DNA of 64,000 nucleotides from Gordionus sp. m RMFG-2023 (Eukaryota; Nematomorpha; Gordioida; Chordodea; Parachordodidae), in the NCBI RefSeq assembly GCF_954871325.1, contig NC_088777.1, positions 36,929,366-36,993,365 on the forward strand, read 5' to 3'. Both the position numbers and the translations under genes were made by a program. The first letter of the stretch is position 1; the number at the start of each line of letters is the position of its first letter. The notes beneath the pieces are model-generated. The model made no database searches. It was given only the letters and a program-made list of their open reading frames with translations, and was not told the origin of the DNA. This document shows positions 26,301 to 36,000 of the stretch, piece after piece.

Positions 26301-29300
26301 CTGGACCAATACAATTTAGAAGAGATTAAACTACGAGAAAGATTCAATTTAGCTTGCCCCATTCTAGAAACTCAGGAAATACATGCTTTATTTCCTTTGA
26401 CTTAAGTAAACTTAAATCAAATATACATGCATATGGAGTGGACTTTAAAATTAACATTATCTCAAGTGCCTGTTTTGCCTTTTTCTATATCAAAGGATTT
26501 GTACCATGTGTTTATGATAATTTTTGGTGGTTAGACACCAGAGTTGGGCAGTACCGCTAATATATATATCTTAACAAGATCCTTTTGTATCTTATACTCA
26601 GTATCTTTTTGTCATTTTAATACTAATATCATCTAAGATACTTTATTCTGAAAAGAATCTTGTATCTTTTTTATTTTCTTGACAAAAGATACAGGTACAG
26701 ATTCTTTTTAATATTCATGTTTAAAATTTTACATATCACAGTATATATCTTATTTTCTTCAGGAATCTTGTTTTCCTTTTTTTCCCCGCCATTTTTTAAA
26801 GATATTGACAACCAAAATTAGCTGGAAAATTTACAACTCATATTAAGATAAACAGATATAAAGTAACAGCACCAAAACGAAATAAGTTAAGATTATATTT
26901 TATATATAAATGTAACTCGATAAAATGTCATAATTTAAAAAATTTTTAATTTGCGGGATGATTAATACTCATTGCGAAGAAGAAAGTAGTGAAATGTAAA
27001 TTATGGAAATAAGTTCCCCTGAATCAAATTCCAATCTTAAAATTTTAGATGGAAATTTTTTTTAAATAAAAGCTAAAAAAAGACAATGTACATGCTGAAT
27101 GTAAAACCTGTATAAACAAGAAAATGATAAATGGTTAAACACAATTGTCAAACATATTAAATTATATTATTTATATGTGGTAAAAATGGACATATTATTT
27201 TAAAAATTCAAGTTTACAATATTGTCCACATTTATTAAAAGCTGCCCAAAATGTTATGCGCAAAAAATTTTAAGAACATATTTTCATATAATATGAATAT
27301 AATGATTGGCATGAATACCACGTCTATATTTAAAGAACTTATGAATTGAGTAGGATGATAAAAAAAAACTTTCAAAATATATTATTAAAAGAAGCAATGG
27401 TACCACAAGCTCAAACTATAAAACCATTAGATTTAACATCTAATTATGAAAATGATTATTTTTCTTTTGGTGATGTTGCTGAGTTTACAAATATCATTGA
27501 ACTTGAGGTTTTAAATCATATTAAAGAAAGTTGAAATACATTATAAATGCGTAATTATTATCCTTTCATTAAGAAAATATTTTTAAATATAATAATACCT
27601 TCATCAGCTCCAACTGAAAGGTTATTTAGTTATGGCAAAATGTTAAGTACACCATAGCAGCAAAGGTCTAATGATAAATTATTTGAAAAATTTAATTATC
27701 TTATAAAATAATGAATCTATTTTAAATAGTCTAAATTAATATTTCAATCCCAATTAATTAAAAATACTAGTCTCCATTCTCTATCTATGCTAACAATGGG
27801 CCAATACTAATATTAAAATGCTTGACTATTATAATTAACTCATCATTAAATATTTTATTAAATCGACCAGCGATTCGGCCGACCATCTCAAAAATGAATG
27901 AAACTTGGCATGTTAGTTATTTATGTAGTAAATGTTAATAAAATAAAAAATTTAGAGTGCAAGCTCAACCAGATCCAATATATAAGCCTTCAAAGTCGAA
28001 AATCACGAAGTTCGTGATTTCATTAAATCTTGTTATTTTAAAAAATACTTAAGATAGAGTTACATATTATATATCATTTTATAGCCCTTAAAATTTTACG
28101 TTGGAAAATATTTAAAAAAATTTAAAAATATCAAGTGTTTTCTTATTTCCAGTAAAAATAAAAAATTAACATTGTTAGGAAGGGATTTTTTTGGGTGTTA
28201 ATATTCACTAAAAATGTTTATTACCTTTATATTAAACGATTTAATAAAAAATCTCAATAGCCATTTTTGTTTTTTAAATTTTATTTGAATTTTTATTATT
28301 TTTATAAATAAATAAATGATATAGATGGCGTTATATTAATTTTTTTTATATTATGTAATTTTTAATAAAAATATGAATAGTATTGTGATTAAAATATAAA
28401 AACCAATTGAGTATAACCAAGAATGATGTCCTGTGGCGATATGTATTTAGGCAGCTGATATAGATATGATTTTATTAGGACGCTATATTATAAAATAAAC
28501 ATATTTTAACATTTTATACACAAACAATATAAAAATAAATACCTCTTGTTTTAATCTTATCCCATTTTGTGCTTATTAATAGAATTTCTTGAGACGATAA
28601 TTTGTAGGTACGTCCTGTCACTGTAATAGGATATACTACTGTTATTATTTAATTAATAGGTAACCATATCTTTTCCGCATTTGTGGAGTAAAAGAAGGAT
28701 GGTGATGGTCCATGGAGATGTAAAAAGGAAATATATATCTCCTCAGTAATTTCATTCTTTTTTAGTACTGTGGATAACCACCAAAAATCGTCATAAATAC
28801 ATGTTACGAATCCTTTAATATCGGCAAAAGACAAATTATCGGCATTTGAGATATTGTTAATTTGAAAGTCCTCTGCATATAAATATATTTTTGATTTAAG
28901 TTTACTTAAACTTAAAGGAAATATAGCATGTATTTCCGAGTTCCTGGAATGGGACTAGCTAAATTAAATCTTTCTCGTAGTTTAATCTCTTGTAAATTGT
29001 ATTGTTCGTTGGTTATATATGTAAAATTTACTGATGGCATGTTTTGTTTTGCAAATTGATATAAATGAACTGGCATTAAAATGTGTCCAGAACTGATGGG
29101 CTGAAGGTTTGAACATGCATGCTAATCTTTTTAATGTTCCGCCAAGGCTGTCATATGGACCTTTTCCATGGGATGTAGCTGAAAAATGCCATTCAGCTGC
29201 AACACCAAAATCTGATTCATGACACAGATTTATAAAAAAATTTCTGTTTTTATATTGCGCAGCTGATCCATCAGAGCAGTAATATATTTTGTTTGGCTTT

Positions 29301-32188
29301 TTGCTGAATTGATTGGTCAAAAATTTTATCATTTTATGTTATAAATGTACTGCAATAACATTATGTTGAAGTGACTCTGATATTACCATATAATTAAGAT
29401 TTTCTATATTGCCATTATTATTATAATATGCTATCATAAGATGGATAGTGGCTTGATTATTATTCCAGTATAATCCTTGAACAGTGTCATGGATTATAAA
29501 TGCATAATTTTCAGAGAAATCACAAATTATCATAAATTCATTTGGTTGTATAAAAATGTTTAAGTTTTGAAATATATGATGATTGATTGGTAGCGATGAT
29601 AGGAATAAAAAATAAAATAAGCTGATAAAAACGTTATTTTCAAATAATAACGATAGTAGATCCACAACAATGTAGGAATTTTTATTAATAAGCGAAAAAT
29701 TATAATAGTTTGAATATAAAATTTTAAAATATGTTTACTTTACAATATACCGTCAATAAAATAATATCTGTATGGGCTGCCTGCTTACATATAGCCCCAG
29801 GACATCATTCTTGATTGTACTCAATTGATTTTTCAATTTTAATCACAATACTATTCATATTCATAATTTTATTAAAAATTATATATTATAATATTTTTAT
29901 TTATAAAAATAATAAAAATTCAAATAAAATTAAAAAAACAAAAATGGCTATCGAGATTTTTTATTAAATCGTTTAATATAAAGGTAATAAACATTTTTGG
30001 TGAATTAACACCCCAAAAAAATCCCTTCCTAACAATGTTAATTTTTTATTTTTACTGGAAATAAGAAAACACTTGAAATTTTTTTTTCATATTTTCCAAC
30101 GTAAAATTTTAAGGGCTATAAAATGATATATAATTTGTAACACTATCTTAAATATTTTTTAAAATAACAAGATTTAATGAAATCACGCATTTCGCGATTT
30201 TTGACTTTGAAGGCGTATATCTTTGGATCTGGTTGAGCTAGTACTCTAAAATTTTGATTTTATTACATTTACAACATAAATAAATAACATGCCAAGTTTC
30301 ATTCATTTTTGAGATGGTCGGCCGAAAATCTCGTTTTTTTGGTCAATTTGACGTGGAATCACTCAAATATTCATTCTTATATGTGTTATGTTTTTCACAA
30401 ATAAATAATAAAATACACTATTCTTATTTAATTGGTAAGGATATCCTGTATTTTAGATACTTTAATTTAGCAAAAGCTACAAGTATCTTTTATCTTTATG
30501 ATATTTTGAAAAAGATACTAATATCTAAGTCTAAGATCTGTATCTAATTTATTTGTCTGTAGGACCTGCCCAAATCTGTTAGCCATAGTACTAAAAAAAG
30601 AATGAAATTACTGAGGAGATATGTTTCCTTTTTACATCTCCATGGACCCTCACCACTCTTCTTTTATCTCACAATTGAAGAAAAGATATGGTTGTCCATT
30701 AGTCAAATAATAACGATAGTAGATGCATATAAGTGATACGACACACCTACAAATCATTGTCCCAGGGGCTGTTTGCTTAAATATTACCCCAGGACATCAT
30801 ATTGATTATACTCTATAAATTTTTGTTATTTTAATACCAATACAATACCTCTTATTATTAAATATATATTATAATAATTGTTAAATATAACACCATCTAG
30901 CAAAAACAATAATGAGTATTGTTTATTAAATAGTTGAATAAAAAGTATTAAACATTTTAAAGAATAACAACAAAAATCCATTCTTAACAATGTTAATATT
31001 TTATTTTTACTAAAAATAAGAAAAAACTTGGTATTTTTTAATTTTTTCCGATATTATCCAATGCAAAATTTTAAGGGCTATAAAATAATATATAATTAGT
31101 AACTCTATCTTAGGTATTTTTTAAAAAACAAGATTGAATGAAATCATGCATTGCACAATTTTTGACTTTGAAGGCATATATCTTTAGATCTGGTTGAGCT
31201 ATATAAAATTTTGATTTTATTAACATTTACAAAATGAATAACAAATATGCCAATTCAGTAATTTTTGAAATGGTGGTTCAAATAAGTAGTGGGCAATTTG
31301 TCATGGAATACCCTATTCTTATAGTAAATATGTCAAGTCCACCCAAGTCCAATTTTGTAGAGATGGGCTAGGATATATATTTGAAAAAATCTATTGAAGG
31401 AGGAGGCCTAACTCCAAAGCACCACTCATAATAACTTGATATCATTTGCTATAAAAATTAATAATACTTTCCATTAGATGAGTAAGTATTAATGTTACTA
31501 ATTTTAAAAACAGATATTTTCAAATTAAATAATATCAAAATTACTTGCTATAATTACATAATTTTTATGTGTAAATCTATAATTGTACTCTGACCTAATT
31601 TAGATATTGGAACCCAATTGGCTTTTGTTTTTATTAATTTCATTTTTGTGTAAGCATATCTATATTTCTTTTTCCTCCCATTGATAGTATCATTTTCATA
31701 TATTAGTTTTCCAAAGATTTTTTTCATTTCAGTTTCTGGGTTCAAATTTCTAATAAAAATATAAAGATTTAAAAGAAGTTGATATACCTCATATCTATCC
31801 CACAAATATTGTTTGTATAACTATTTACTGGTATATATTGTAATAAATCAGATTCAATATAATTATTCTCAATTTTATGAATAAGATTTTTGTTTGATTT
31901 TTTCTTATTCTTTTTCTTGATTTTAATAGCTGGATTGTTTTTTTCATTTGGTGATAGAGCAGAATTCATAGCTTTCTCATTCTCATAATTTACTTTCTCC
32001 ACATCTTTATCATCATCTAACTAATATACAAAATTATATTTTATATATTGTTTTAATACCATATCAAATGGATTAATCTGATTATCGCTATTTATGTGGG
32101 CTTCAATTTCATTTATAACAATATTTTGATTTTGAAAATCTTCAAATCCCTTATCAATGAGAAACTTTTTAAGAGCACGATTGGACAT
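4597..32188 (-). CDS. TCF25: TCF25/NULP1 (Rqc1 homologue), 14 located exons over 27.6 kb
   Basis: TCF25 is the animal homologue of yeast Rqc1, a component of the ribosome quality control complex with Listerin. Exons, 5' to 3' on the minus strand: 32188-32060, 32020-31788, 31749-31589, 20984-20916 (less certain), 13442-13343, 10752-10659, 10397-10305, 9064-8962, 8373-8188, 8135-7999, 7865-7684, 6278-6097, 5542-5273, 4992-4597. Junctions are GT..AG and codon phases agree except between 20916 and 13442, where one small exon (about 35 nt) was not found. Family landmarks in order: start MSNRALKK; acidic then Lys-rich linker; RNLNPETEMKKIFG; DHPYHIDTLIQLS; RTALEICKLML; DPLAILLMIDYLALKSKEY; LPNYCFSVPLAY; YDPFPPPN. 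Predicted length is about 780 residues against about 676 in human, the excess being Asn/Ser-rich sequence near the C-terminus. An AATAAA signal lies about 33 nt past the stop. Confidence 0.93.
8962..13442 (-). CDS. TCF25: TCF25 exons 6-9 (central helical repeat part)
   Basis: Exon 13442-13343 reads ELHRDHPYHIDTLIQLS and then FAMHEEYESAALLI. Its last base joins 10752-10659 (EQAIYAMESNFHSRFNL), which joins 10397-10305 (CFHIALFYHALNQN, RTALEICKLML), which joins 9064-8962 (NLDDQDPLAILLMIDYLAL, EYTFLIRFYNHYR). Each junction completes a split codon (G|AA, AG|A, AA|C). Read together this follows human TCF25 through the same landmarks. Introns here are 2590, 261 and 1240 nt; two of them contain transposons. 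Confidence 0.92.
10047..10236. mobile_element. Short non-autonomous hAT-like element, copy 2
   Basis: A 190-bp element in a TCF25 intron with exact 8-bp flanking repeats TCTTATTT (10039-10046 and 10237-10244). Its right end GTCGTTTAACAACACT matches the inverted left end of the copy at 2290; the left end is more diverged. It is non-coding. Confidence 0.7.
11872..12352. mobile_element. GC-island miniature hAT-like element, copy b
   Basis: It begins TAGTGACCTGCATCGGGCC and ends near CTGTAGGTCTCTGA. The body alternates GGCCCGGCCC-like blocks with TTTTTTAAAA runs. The target duplication is not clear, so the exact ends are approximate. Confidence 0.6.
13030..13133. repeat. Short inverted-repeat element in a TCF25 intron
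   Basis: It begins GTTTATAGTAACCACGAAG and ends in the inverse form TTTCGAGTCTACTATAAAC. It is rich in CG-containing words, unusual here. A related end (GCGCTTACTATAAATGAGATC-like, split by the right flank of the LTR element) is seen near 20810-20840. Probably a miniature transposon; the superfamily is unknown. Confidence 0.4.
13851..13979 (+). repeat. Left LTR of the Ty3/gypsy fossil
   Basis: It begins TGTAATAAATTAG and ends ATTACTACA, matching 20633-20763. Confidence 0.88.
14186..18280 (-). mobile_element. Sola-like DNA transposon C, full length with 4-bp target duplication
   Basis: It has long terminal inverted repeats (about 550 bp each) starting GGGTCATTCCATGTCAAAT at the left and ending ATTTGACATGGAATAACCC at the right. 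The direct repeat CTGA flanks it (14182-14185, 18281-18284). It sits inside the gag-like region of the Ty3/gypsy element, so it is younger than that element. The 4-bp duplication, the terminal sequence and a DDE-type protein with an SENY motif point to the Sola superfamily (perhaps the Sola2 branch); the superfamily name is an inference from memory. Copies A and B with related ends lie in the same TCF25 gene. Confidence 0.82.
14871..17098 (-). pseudogene. Sola-like transposase, broken into four reading frames
   Basis: The reading order on the minus strand is 17098-16613 (N-terminal part starting MKPLKDKIKCCNP, Cys-containing), 16634-16269, 16218-15811 and 15785-14871. Motifs: ILDYSENYSFI at the first catalytic-type Asp; NVQATIHPFVAYY; IIYFSDGAASQYKNRKNF with a second Asp; EWHFFVTAHGKNACDGIGG; and a C-terminal CVYDDKWWLGYI block. 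Frame changes occur near 16620, 16270 and 15800 (about one base each, one accompanied by stop codons), so this copy is inactive though nearly full length. Homologues are the uncharacterised transposon proteins common in Hydra and aphids. Confidence 0.8.
18881..20611 (+). pseudogene. Ty3/gypsy polyprotein part: zinc knuckles, protease, integrase
   Basis: This is the main readable part of the fossil at 13851-20763. In order it shows a zinc knuckle (CNKCKKIGHFAVCC), a retroviral-type protease motif (DFDTGAQSSLIG), the integrase HHCC zinc-binding region (HWGHPGEIVMKS then CSGCQKN), and an integrase core with VSDKGPQFLTGEF and GLAERTVRTLKGH, followed by the usual GRSPAKIMFGRQ. The order gag-protease-integrase fits Ty3/gypsy. 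The element is broken. Confidence 0.88.
20633..20763 (+). repeat. Right LTR of the Ty3/gypsy fossil
   Basis: It begins TGTAATAAATTAG and ends ATTACTACA, followed by the target duplicate CCAAT. Confidence 0.88.
20916..20984 (-). CDS. TCF25: Candidate TCF25 exon 4
   Basis: A 69-nt segment with acceptor AAG at its upstream side and donor GTAATA at the other. It reads GLFDFVFINKSYSDDMLKN, which resembles the family block [20 protein letters not shown] in order and spacing. The phase fits exon 3 if that exon ends at 31589 (CAG A|CT). The acceptor lacks a clear pyrimidine tract. Its own end phase does not join exon 13442-13343, so a further exon of length 3n+2 is needed; none was found in 13443-13850 or 20764-20915. 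Confidence 0.5.
22240..22887 (+). mobile_element. Non-autonomous hAT (648 bp)
   Basis: Ends are TAGGGTTGTGCCGAT at the left and ATCGGCACATCCCTG at the right, with 8-bp flanking repeats GTGGTTAC and GTGGTTAT (7 of 8 identical). Most of the element is taken up by one open frame (22397-22732) that does not look like a hAT transposase. Confidence 0.82.
22397..22732 (+). CDS. Open frame inside small hAT, possibly a captured host fragment
   Basis: A frame of 111 codons, the open part of a 648-bp transposon. It contains SKLLKLIDLAHRWEKGL and ENILNEIVNFWRIKI. These weakly resemble two neighbouring blocks of the flagellar dynein-regulatory protein DRC2/CCDC65 (a helical LxxLAxxCRKxE block and a later NFWKRYNKV block), an impression from memory only. 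No zinc finger, RNase H-type or hAT dimerisation motif is visible. It may be a host exon captured by the transposon, or an unrecognised remnant of the transposon itself. Function in the element is unknown. Confidence 0.35.
   Translation: MLLQQENDFKISNASLSARDAERFDLANSKNSKLKILATSKLLKLIDLAHRWEKGLDYNLQFRGLGDNILSKILIQLFLKIGEMEMFNNSTFTHKLENILNEIVNFWRIKI
24117..25434 (-). mobile_element. hAT element inside Sola-like A
   Basis: Inverted ends GAGAGTTGTTAAA and TTTAACAACTCTG. The flanks AAAATTAA and CAAATTAT agree at 6 of 8 positions. Both subterminal regions carry repeats of CTAGATACAGATAC (for example near 24150-24230 and 25310-25420), probable transposase-binding sites. It keeps only a fragment of the transposase start (24481-24672, minus), so it is non-autonomous. 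Confidence 0.78.
24481..24672 (-). pseudogene. hAT transposase N-terminal fragment
   Basis: It reads TLDDLITDFIIDSIQPFSIV then ENPSFIKMIKTLAPQKKYNLP, the well-known hAT segment that follows the BED zinc finger (family pattern: FI..D..PF..VE...F). The zinc finger and the catalytic domain are absent from this element. Confidence 0.8.
27346..27708 (+). pseudogene. hAT transposase C-terminal dimerisation domain remnant
   Basis: After the open frame that ends at 27534, other frames continue with YPFIKKIF, then IIIPSSAPTERLFSYGKML, the classical hAT dimerisation motif (PSSA..ER.FS..G). There are frame changes around 27540 and a stop codon just after the motif, so it is not functional. Confidence 0.82.
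27860..30364 (-). mobile_element. Sola-like DNA transposon B (innermost of the nest)
   Basis: The subterminal sequence TTCGGCCGACCATCTCAAAA and its inverse are found at both sides; the right terminus is GTCAATTTGACGTGGAATC plus ACTC. The last 15 or so bases at the left are not conserved, so the left end is approximate and no target duplication could be read. It lies within the hAT of 26539-30578 and is therefore younger than that element, which in turn is younger than transposon A. Confidence 0.75.
28649..29665 (-). pseudogene. Sola-like transposase remnant, C-terminal half
   Basis: Reading on the minus strand: ICDFSENYAFIIHDTVQGLY and NNQATIHLMIAYY (29665-29339), then IYYCSDGSAAQYKNR and EWHFSATSHGKGPYDSLGG (29332-28982), then GFVTCIYDDFWWLSTVLKK (28834-28649). 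Motifs are those of the element at 14186-18280. Frames change at least twice and the N-terminal part is missing. Confidence 0.78.
31589..32188 (-). CDS. TCF25: TCF25 exons 1-3 (N-terminal part)
   Basis: The start codon at 32188 gives MSNRALKKFL, matching the MSRRALRRL start of human TCF25; an in-frame ATG at 32293 is less likely. Exon 1 ends at 32060, a 39-nt intron follows, and exon 2 (32020-31788) holds an acidic LDDDKDVEKV segment and a Lys/Asn-rich IKIKKKNKKKSNKN tract, like the basic linker of the family. A 38-nt intron leads to exon 3 (31749-31589) with RNLNPETEMKKIFG and ANWVPISKLGQ, matching the family's HLNP(D/E)TE(L/M)KR.FG and TWPRYSKPG. The donor at 31589 is preferred to 31558 because it keeps phase with exon 4. 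Confidence 0.88.
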
Positions 32189-32287
32189 TGGATTAAATGT
32201 AAAACGATATATTTTGCTGATAAGGAAAATTGGTTGGCAGGTTACGTGATAAGATAAGTAACAAATGGACATAAAAACATCTGAATG

Positions 32288-32338
32288 TTTCAAATATTTT
32301 GAAGTTTCAAATATTTTGAAGATTCAAATATTTTGAAG
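32288..32338. repeat. Three 17-bp tandem repeats upstream of TCF25
   Basis: Three units of TTTCAAATATTTTGAAG (one base differs in the third) about 100 nt upstream of the TCF25 start codon. Each unit is nearly palindromic (TTCAAATATTTTGAA). It may lie in the promoter or 5' leader. Confidence 0.7.
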
Positions 32339-33003
32339 TTTCAATAGACTTTAAGGTAATATAGATAGAGAAATAGAAATAAGAATAAAGAACGCGAAGA
32401 TACAAGATTACAAACTATGGTCGTCGAAAGAGATATCACTGAAAACGCGTATCAGAATTTTCAGCTCAACATTTATACCAGTTTTATACAATTGTGAGAC
32501 ATGAAATGTAAATGAAACACAAATAAAAAGTTCAGAATTTTATAATAAATGACTTGCTCTTCTATGAACACCTACAACGTGAAGTTATACAGGTCTTATA
32601 CATCACACTATCTATATAGAACTACAAACAATGTTGTTAGCCTAAATTAAACTATGAATTAATTTATTAAATTATAGAACAACAAAAAATCAATAGAAAA
32701 ATCTTAAAAAGAAAAGCCAAATACATAAAAAAAACTGGCAACTTTCCTTTCAGTCTTAACCAAATTCTTTTTCATTATAATTAACTCACTTATATATACC
32801 TATTGAGGAATATCAAGCTAATTATTAGAAAAGTATAATTCATCTATTTATTTCCATATATGCACTTAATAATTAATAAAATTGTACTCATTATGCCATT
32901 TTAGGAAATATTCTATAATCTTAAAATGAGATATAAACTTAACCTTCCTAAATCCATGCTAAATTAAAACATTTATTTAAACTGGGTATGAGATATTTTT
33001 AAC

Positions 33004-36000
33004 CAGGGCCGTAGCCAGGAATTTTCACTTAGGGGGGCCAAGTGCTAATTTGGGGGGGGGGGCACTATTTTTTTAAAATCAAACAAATAATTACGCATTC
33101 ATATAAATTTTTTCCTATTTTTATTAAAAATTTAATAAAAAAATAATACTATAATATGAATATACAAAAAAAAATAATACTATAATATGCATATACAAAA
33201 CAAAATATTACTATAATAGAATACGGCGATTTTTATTTTTAAATTTTAATATAAATGAACTAAAAGATAAATCCTGCTTTATTCTTTTTTCATACGATAT
33301 TAATACTAAATTTTGTTTACGTTTATCCTTCATAGACTCTCTACTGCTCGATGTAACTCTCTTTAATGTAGAGAACGAGGTCTCACAAGAAGCCGTTGAT
33401 ATCCCAATGATTATCGCTGCTGAGTAGCATTTATATAATTCTTTAAATGCATGATTATATTTTTTTTATACATAATATGTAAGATGTTTTCAAAATTATG
33501 ATTTTCTTTAGCTTCCGAAGCTAGCAATCCTTTTACTATCTTCATTTCATGATGCAGTGTTTCCATATTTAAGTTTAACTGGGATTTTAATGGGGCCATT
33601 TTATCTGATAAAAAAAATTCAGGGTCAAGGGGGAACAATGTATTAAAAGATTAAAATCATCTTCTGTAAATCGGTCTAAAAAACGATCCACAAAGTTATC
33701 TATAATTTCATAATATATCCTTTTTAAAGAACTCCAATTGGAGTCTTTTTCACAATCGAATTCTAGTTTGCTATCAACTAAAAAATCTTGGAAATTTTTA
33801 GGCGTTTTACGTACCCGTGATGATTTTTGGGGAGTGAGATTAAATTTTGATAAAAGTTTTTCAGCCTTAATCATAATCAAAGCAAAAGAATTATCACTTC
33901 TTTTATTTTTTTAATATATTGATAGTAGAATCAATACAATTTTTAGCATCCACTAAATTAGTACCTACTGATTGTAGATACTTATTTAGTGGATCTATTG
34001 TAATTAATATCTCATAAATTATGATGGCTAATATAATGTAATTTATATTAATACATTGAGATAAAAGACCAGAGGCTTCGACTGAATCATGAATTGAAAC
34101 CTCGGAATTAAGAGTTATATTAGAAAAGTAAAATAATACTTCACCAATAGCCTCAAAATTCTCATAAATAATGCGAGATGTTTCTAAATGACCAGTCCAT
34201 CTCTAGTCTAAAAGTCTCTTAAGGGTGTGGCCTGTATATTTACAGGATACGTTAAAACGCCTGAAAAAATTATACAATGCATTTGATATATTAAAAAAAT
34301 TAGAAATAATAACAATATTATTATACCAATTTTGAACCACAAGATGCAACTTGTGGTTGTAGCAATGTATAAAAGGAACATTTTTATTAATTTTTTTTTG
34401 AAGAAGTGTTTGCACTCCTCCATTTTGGCCAGACATAACGTTTGCACCATCATATGCCTGGCTTATTATATTAGCTGAATTAATATTTAGATCATTAAGT
34501 TGCTTTAAAATGCAATCTGTAATGCTTTCAGCAGAAAGACACTCTAAATTAATGATTCCTATTAAATTTTCTTGGATTTCTCCAGAAAAAATATAGCGAA
34601 TTATTATGCTCAGATTTTCACAACCTGAAGCATCTTTTGTCTCATCGGCCTTAAGACAAAAAAAAGGCATCTCGCTTTTATTATATTTGTCTGAAATATG
34701 TTCAAGCACCATATCTGCCATAATGGATATTACTTCGTTTTGAATCTGTGGTGATGTATACTGGGCATTTTGGGGTATAAATTTCATAATTTTATTTAAT
34801 TCAGGGTCTTTTTGGATGGTGTAGGAAAACATTGCTATAAATAGTTCAGAAGAATAAATTATGATTTCATCTTTTGCAGCATCCGTAATATTTGTTGAAT
34901 CAGTCCCACGGAAAGGTAGCTCTTGAACGCTAAGAAACAGCATCAAATCAAATATTGATTTAATATAATATTGATTACGATTAATTTGATCACCTCCCAA
35001 CATTTTAGTTATTACTGTACCATTGTTTATATTTTGATTTTTATCATGCCATATTGTAATTGAATTTAAATGAGCTTTTGAGCTCTCGTGTTTAAGCAGT
35101 CCCTTCTTGGCAGCTAACGCATTTTTCCAATTTCTGAATCCCGTTTGTCCAAATTCATCACTTGGATTACACAAGTATTTCCTACATGGAAAACAAAAGG
35201 CAGCGTCAGCTTCTACACTATACTCCAACCAGTCTCGGCCTCTATACCATGATTTTTGAAATGATCTTTGCCTTCCATGGATATCTTTTTTCGCGTAATT
35301 GTTTAATTTGATTTGGTTTATTCTGGCCAAGGTCACCAGGGATTTGAATTGAACCATTAGAGGACTTTTTTGACACTAAAAATATTATAATTAATAAATT
35401 GTAATGAGGGAAAGGGTCATAAATAATAATGGTCATCAGGATGGGCGAAGGAAGGGCATGCTGAAAATGAACAAACACAAAATTTATCTTGTATTTAAGA
35501 TACAAGTTACTGTAGTGCCCAACCCTGATGAAGATTATCAGTAAAGTTGATCAGTAAAATTTCAGTATTAAAAACTAGAAAAAAGTCATAAACATTATAT
35601 CTTTAAAGATTAACAAAAAAATATAATATTTTTATATTTATAAATCAATTACTAGTTGCTTCTTGACAATGAGAGACTGAGCTGCTAGTTGAAGATGATT
35701 GAGTCTCTTCTTCGTTTTTATTTGTTTTAAAATCAAAATGTAATAATGTAACACCATAATCTCCTACTCCTATTCATATTGTCAAAAATATATAAATAGA
35801 AAAATTTGGGTTAAATTTTAAACTATTTACCATCTTCCTCCTCTTGATTTTCTAGATTAGCTTCATTTATATCTTGAAATATGAGTAAATATATTTATTT
35901 TAATAATTAAAATTATTATACAAAAATGATAATATTAATAATAAATGTCTTTCTTTTATCTTATATAAAATATATATATTATAAATAATAATATACAAAT

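Larger units (their letters stand above)
26539..30578 (+). mobile_element. hAT element inside Sola-like A, itself carrying Sola-like B
   Basis: The left end is CAGAGTTGGGCAG and the right end CTGCCCAAATCTG; the flanks TTAGACAC and TTAGCCAT are a diverged 8-bp duplication. Removing the element brings together the two halves of the Sola-like A sequence, which confirms the insertion. AAAGATAC/GTATCTTTT repeats mark both subterminal regions. The C-terminal dimerisation domain of the transposase survives at 27346-27708. Sola-like B occupies 27860-30364. Confidence 0.82.
23893..31313 (+). mobile_element. Sola-like DNA transposon A, host of a three-level nest
   Basis: The left end GGGTCATTTCAGGTCAAAT and right end AATTTGTCATGGAATACCC are inverted repeats; the flanking 4-bp repeat TATT (23889-23892, 31314-31317) is exact. 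Its own sequence resembles transposon B. The coding remnant runs on the plus strand (about 26090-26530 and 30587-30700), including FKSSAYKFWTNT and GFVPCVYDNFWWL, heavily decayed. It is interrupted by a hAT at 24117-25434 and by a second hAT at 26539-30578, the latter splitting the WWL codons from the following VLKKNEITEE block. Confidence 0.82.
20985..31588 (-). other. TCF25 intron 3 (10.6 kb), filled with nested transposons
   Basis: It contains a small hAT (22240-22887) and the Sola-like A nest (23893-31313). Between 21330 and 21841 on the plus strand is a coding-like but broken patch (VKPRKIFAERPKPGFRP, then TAYK; later RRRHVKNWAIADWNFNP) that I could not identify. The stretch 22900-23890 shows nothing recognisable. 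Confidence 0.7.

Noticed and set aside
31554-31588. Alternative longer end of TCF25 exon 3 with a donor at 31558
   Set aside because: The extra residues (STIIDLHIKI) could fit, but the resulting phase does not join the candidate exon 20916-20984; kept only as an alternative.
32190-32293. Upstream in-frame ATG for TCF25 at 32293
   Set aside because: The family starts with M-S-x-R-A-L; the Met at 32188 gives exactly this, and the upstream residues have no counterpart.
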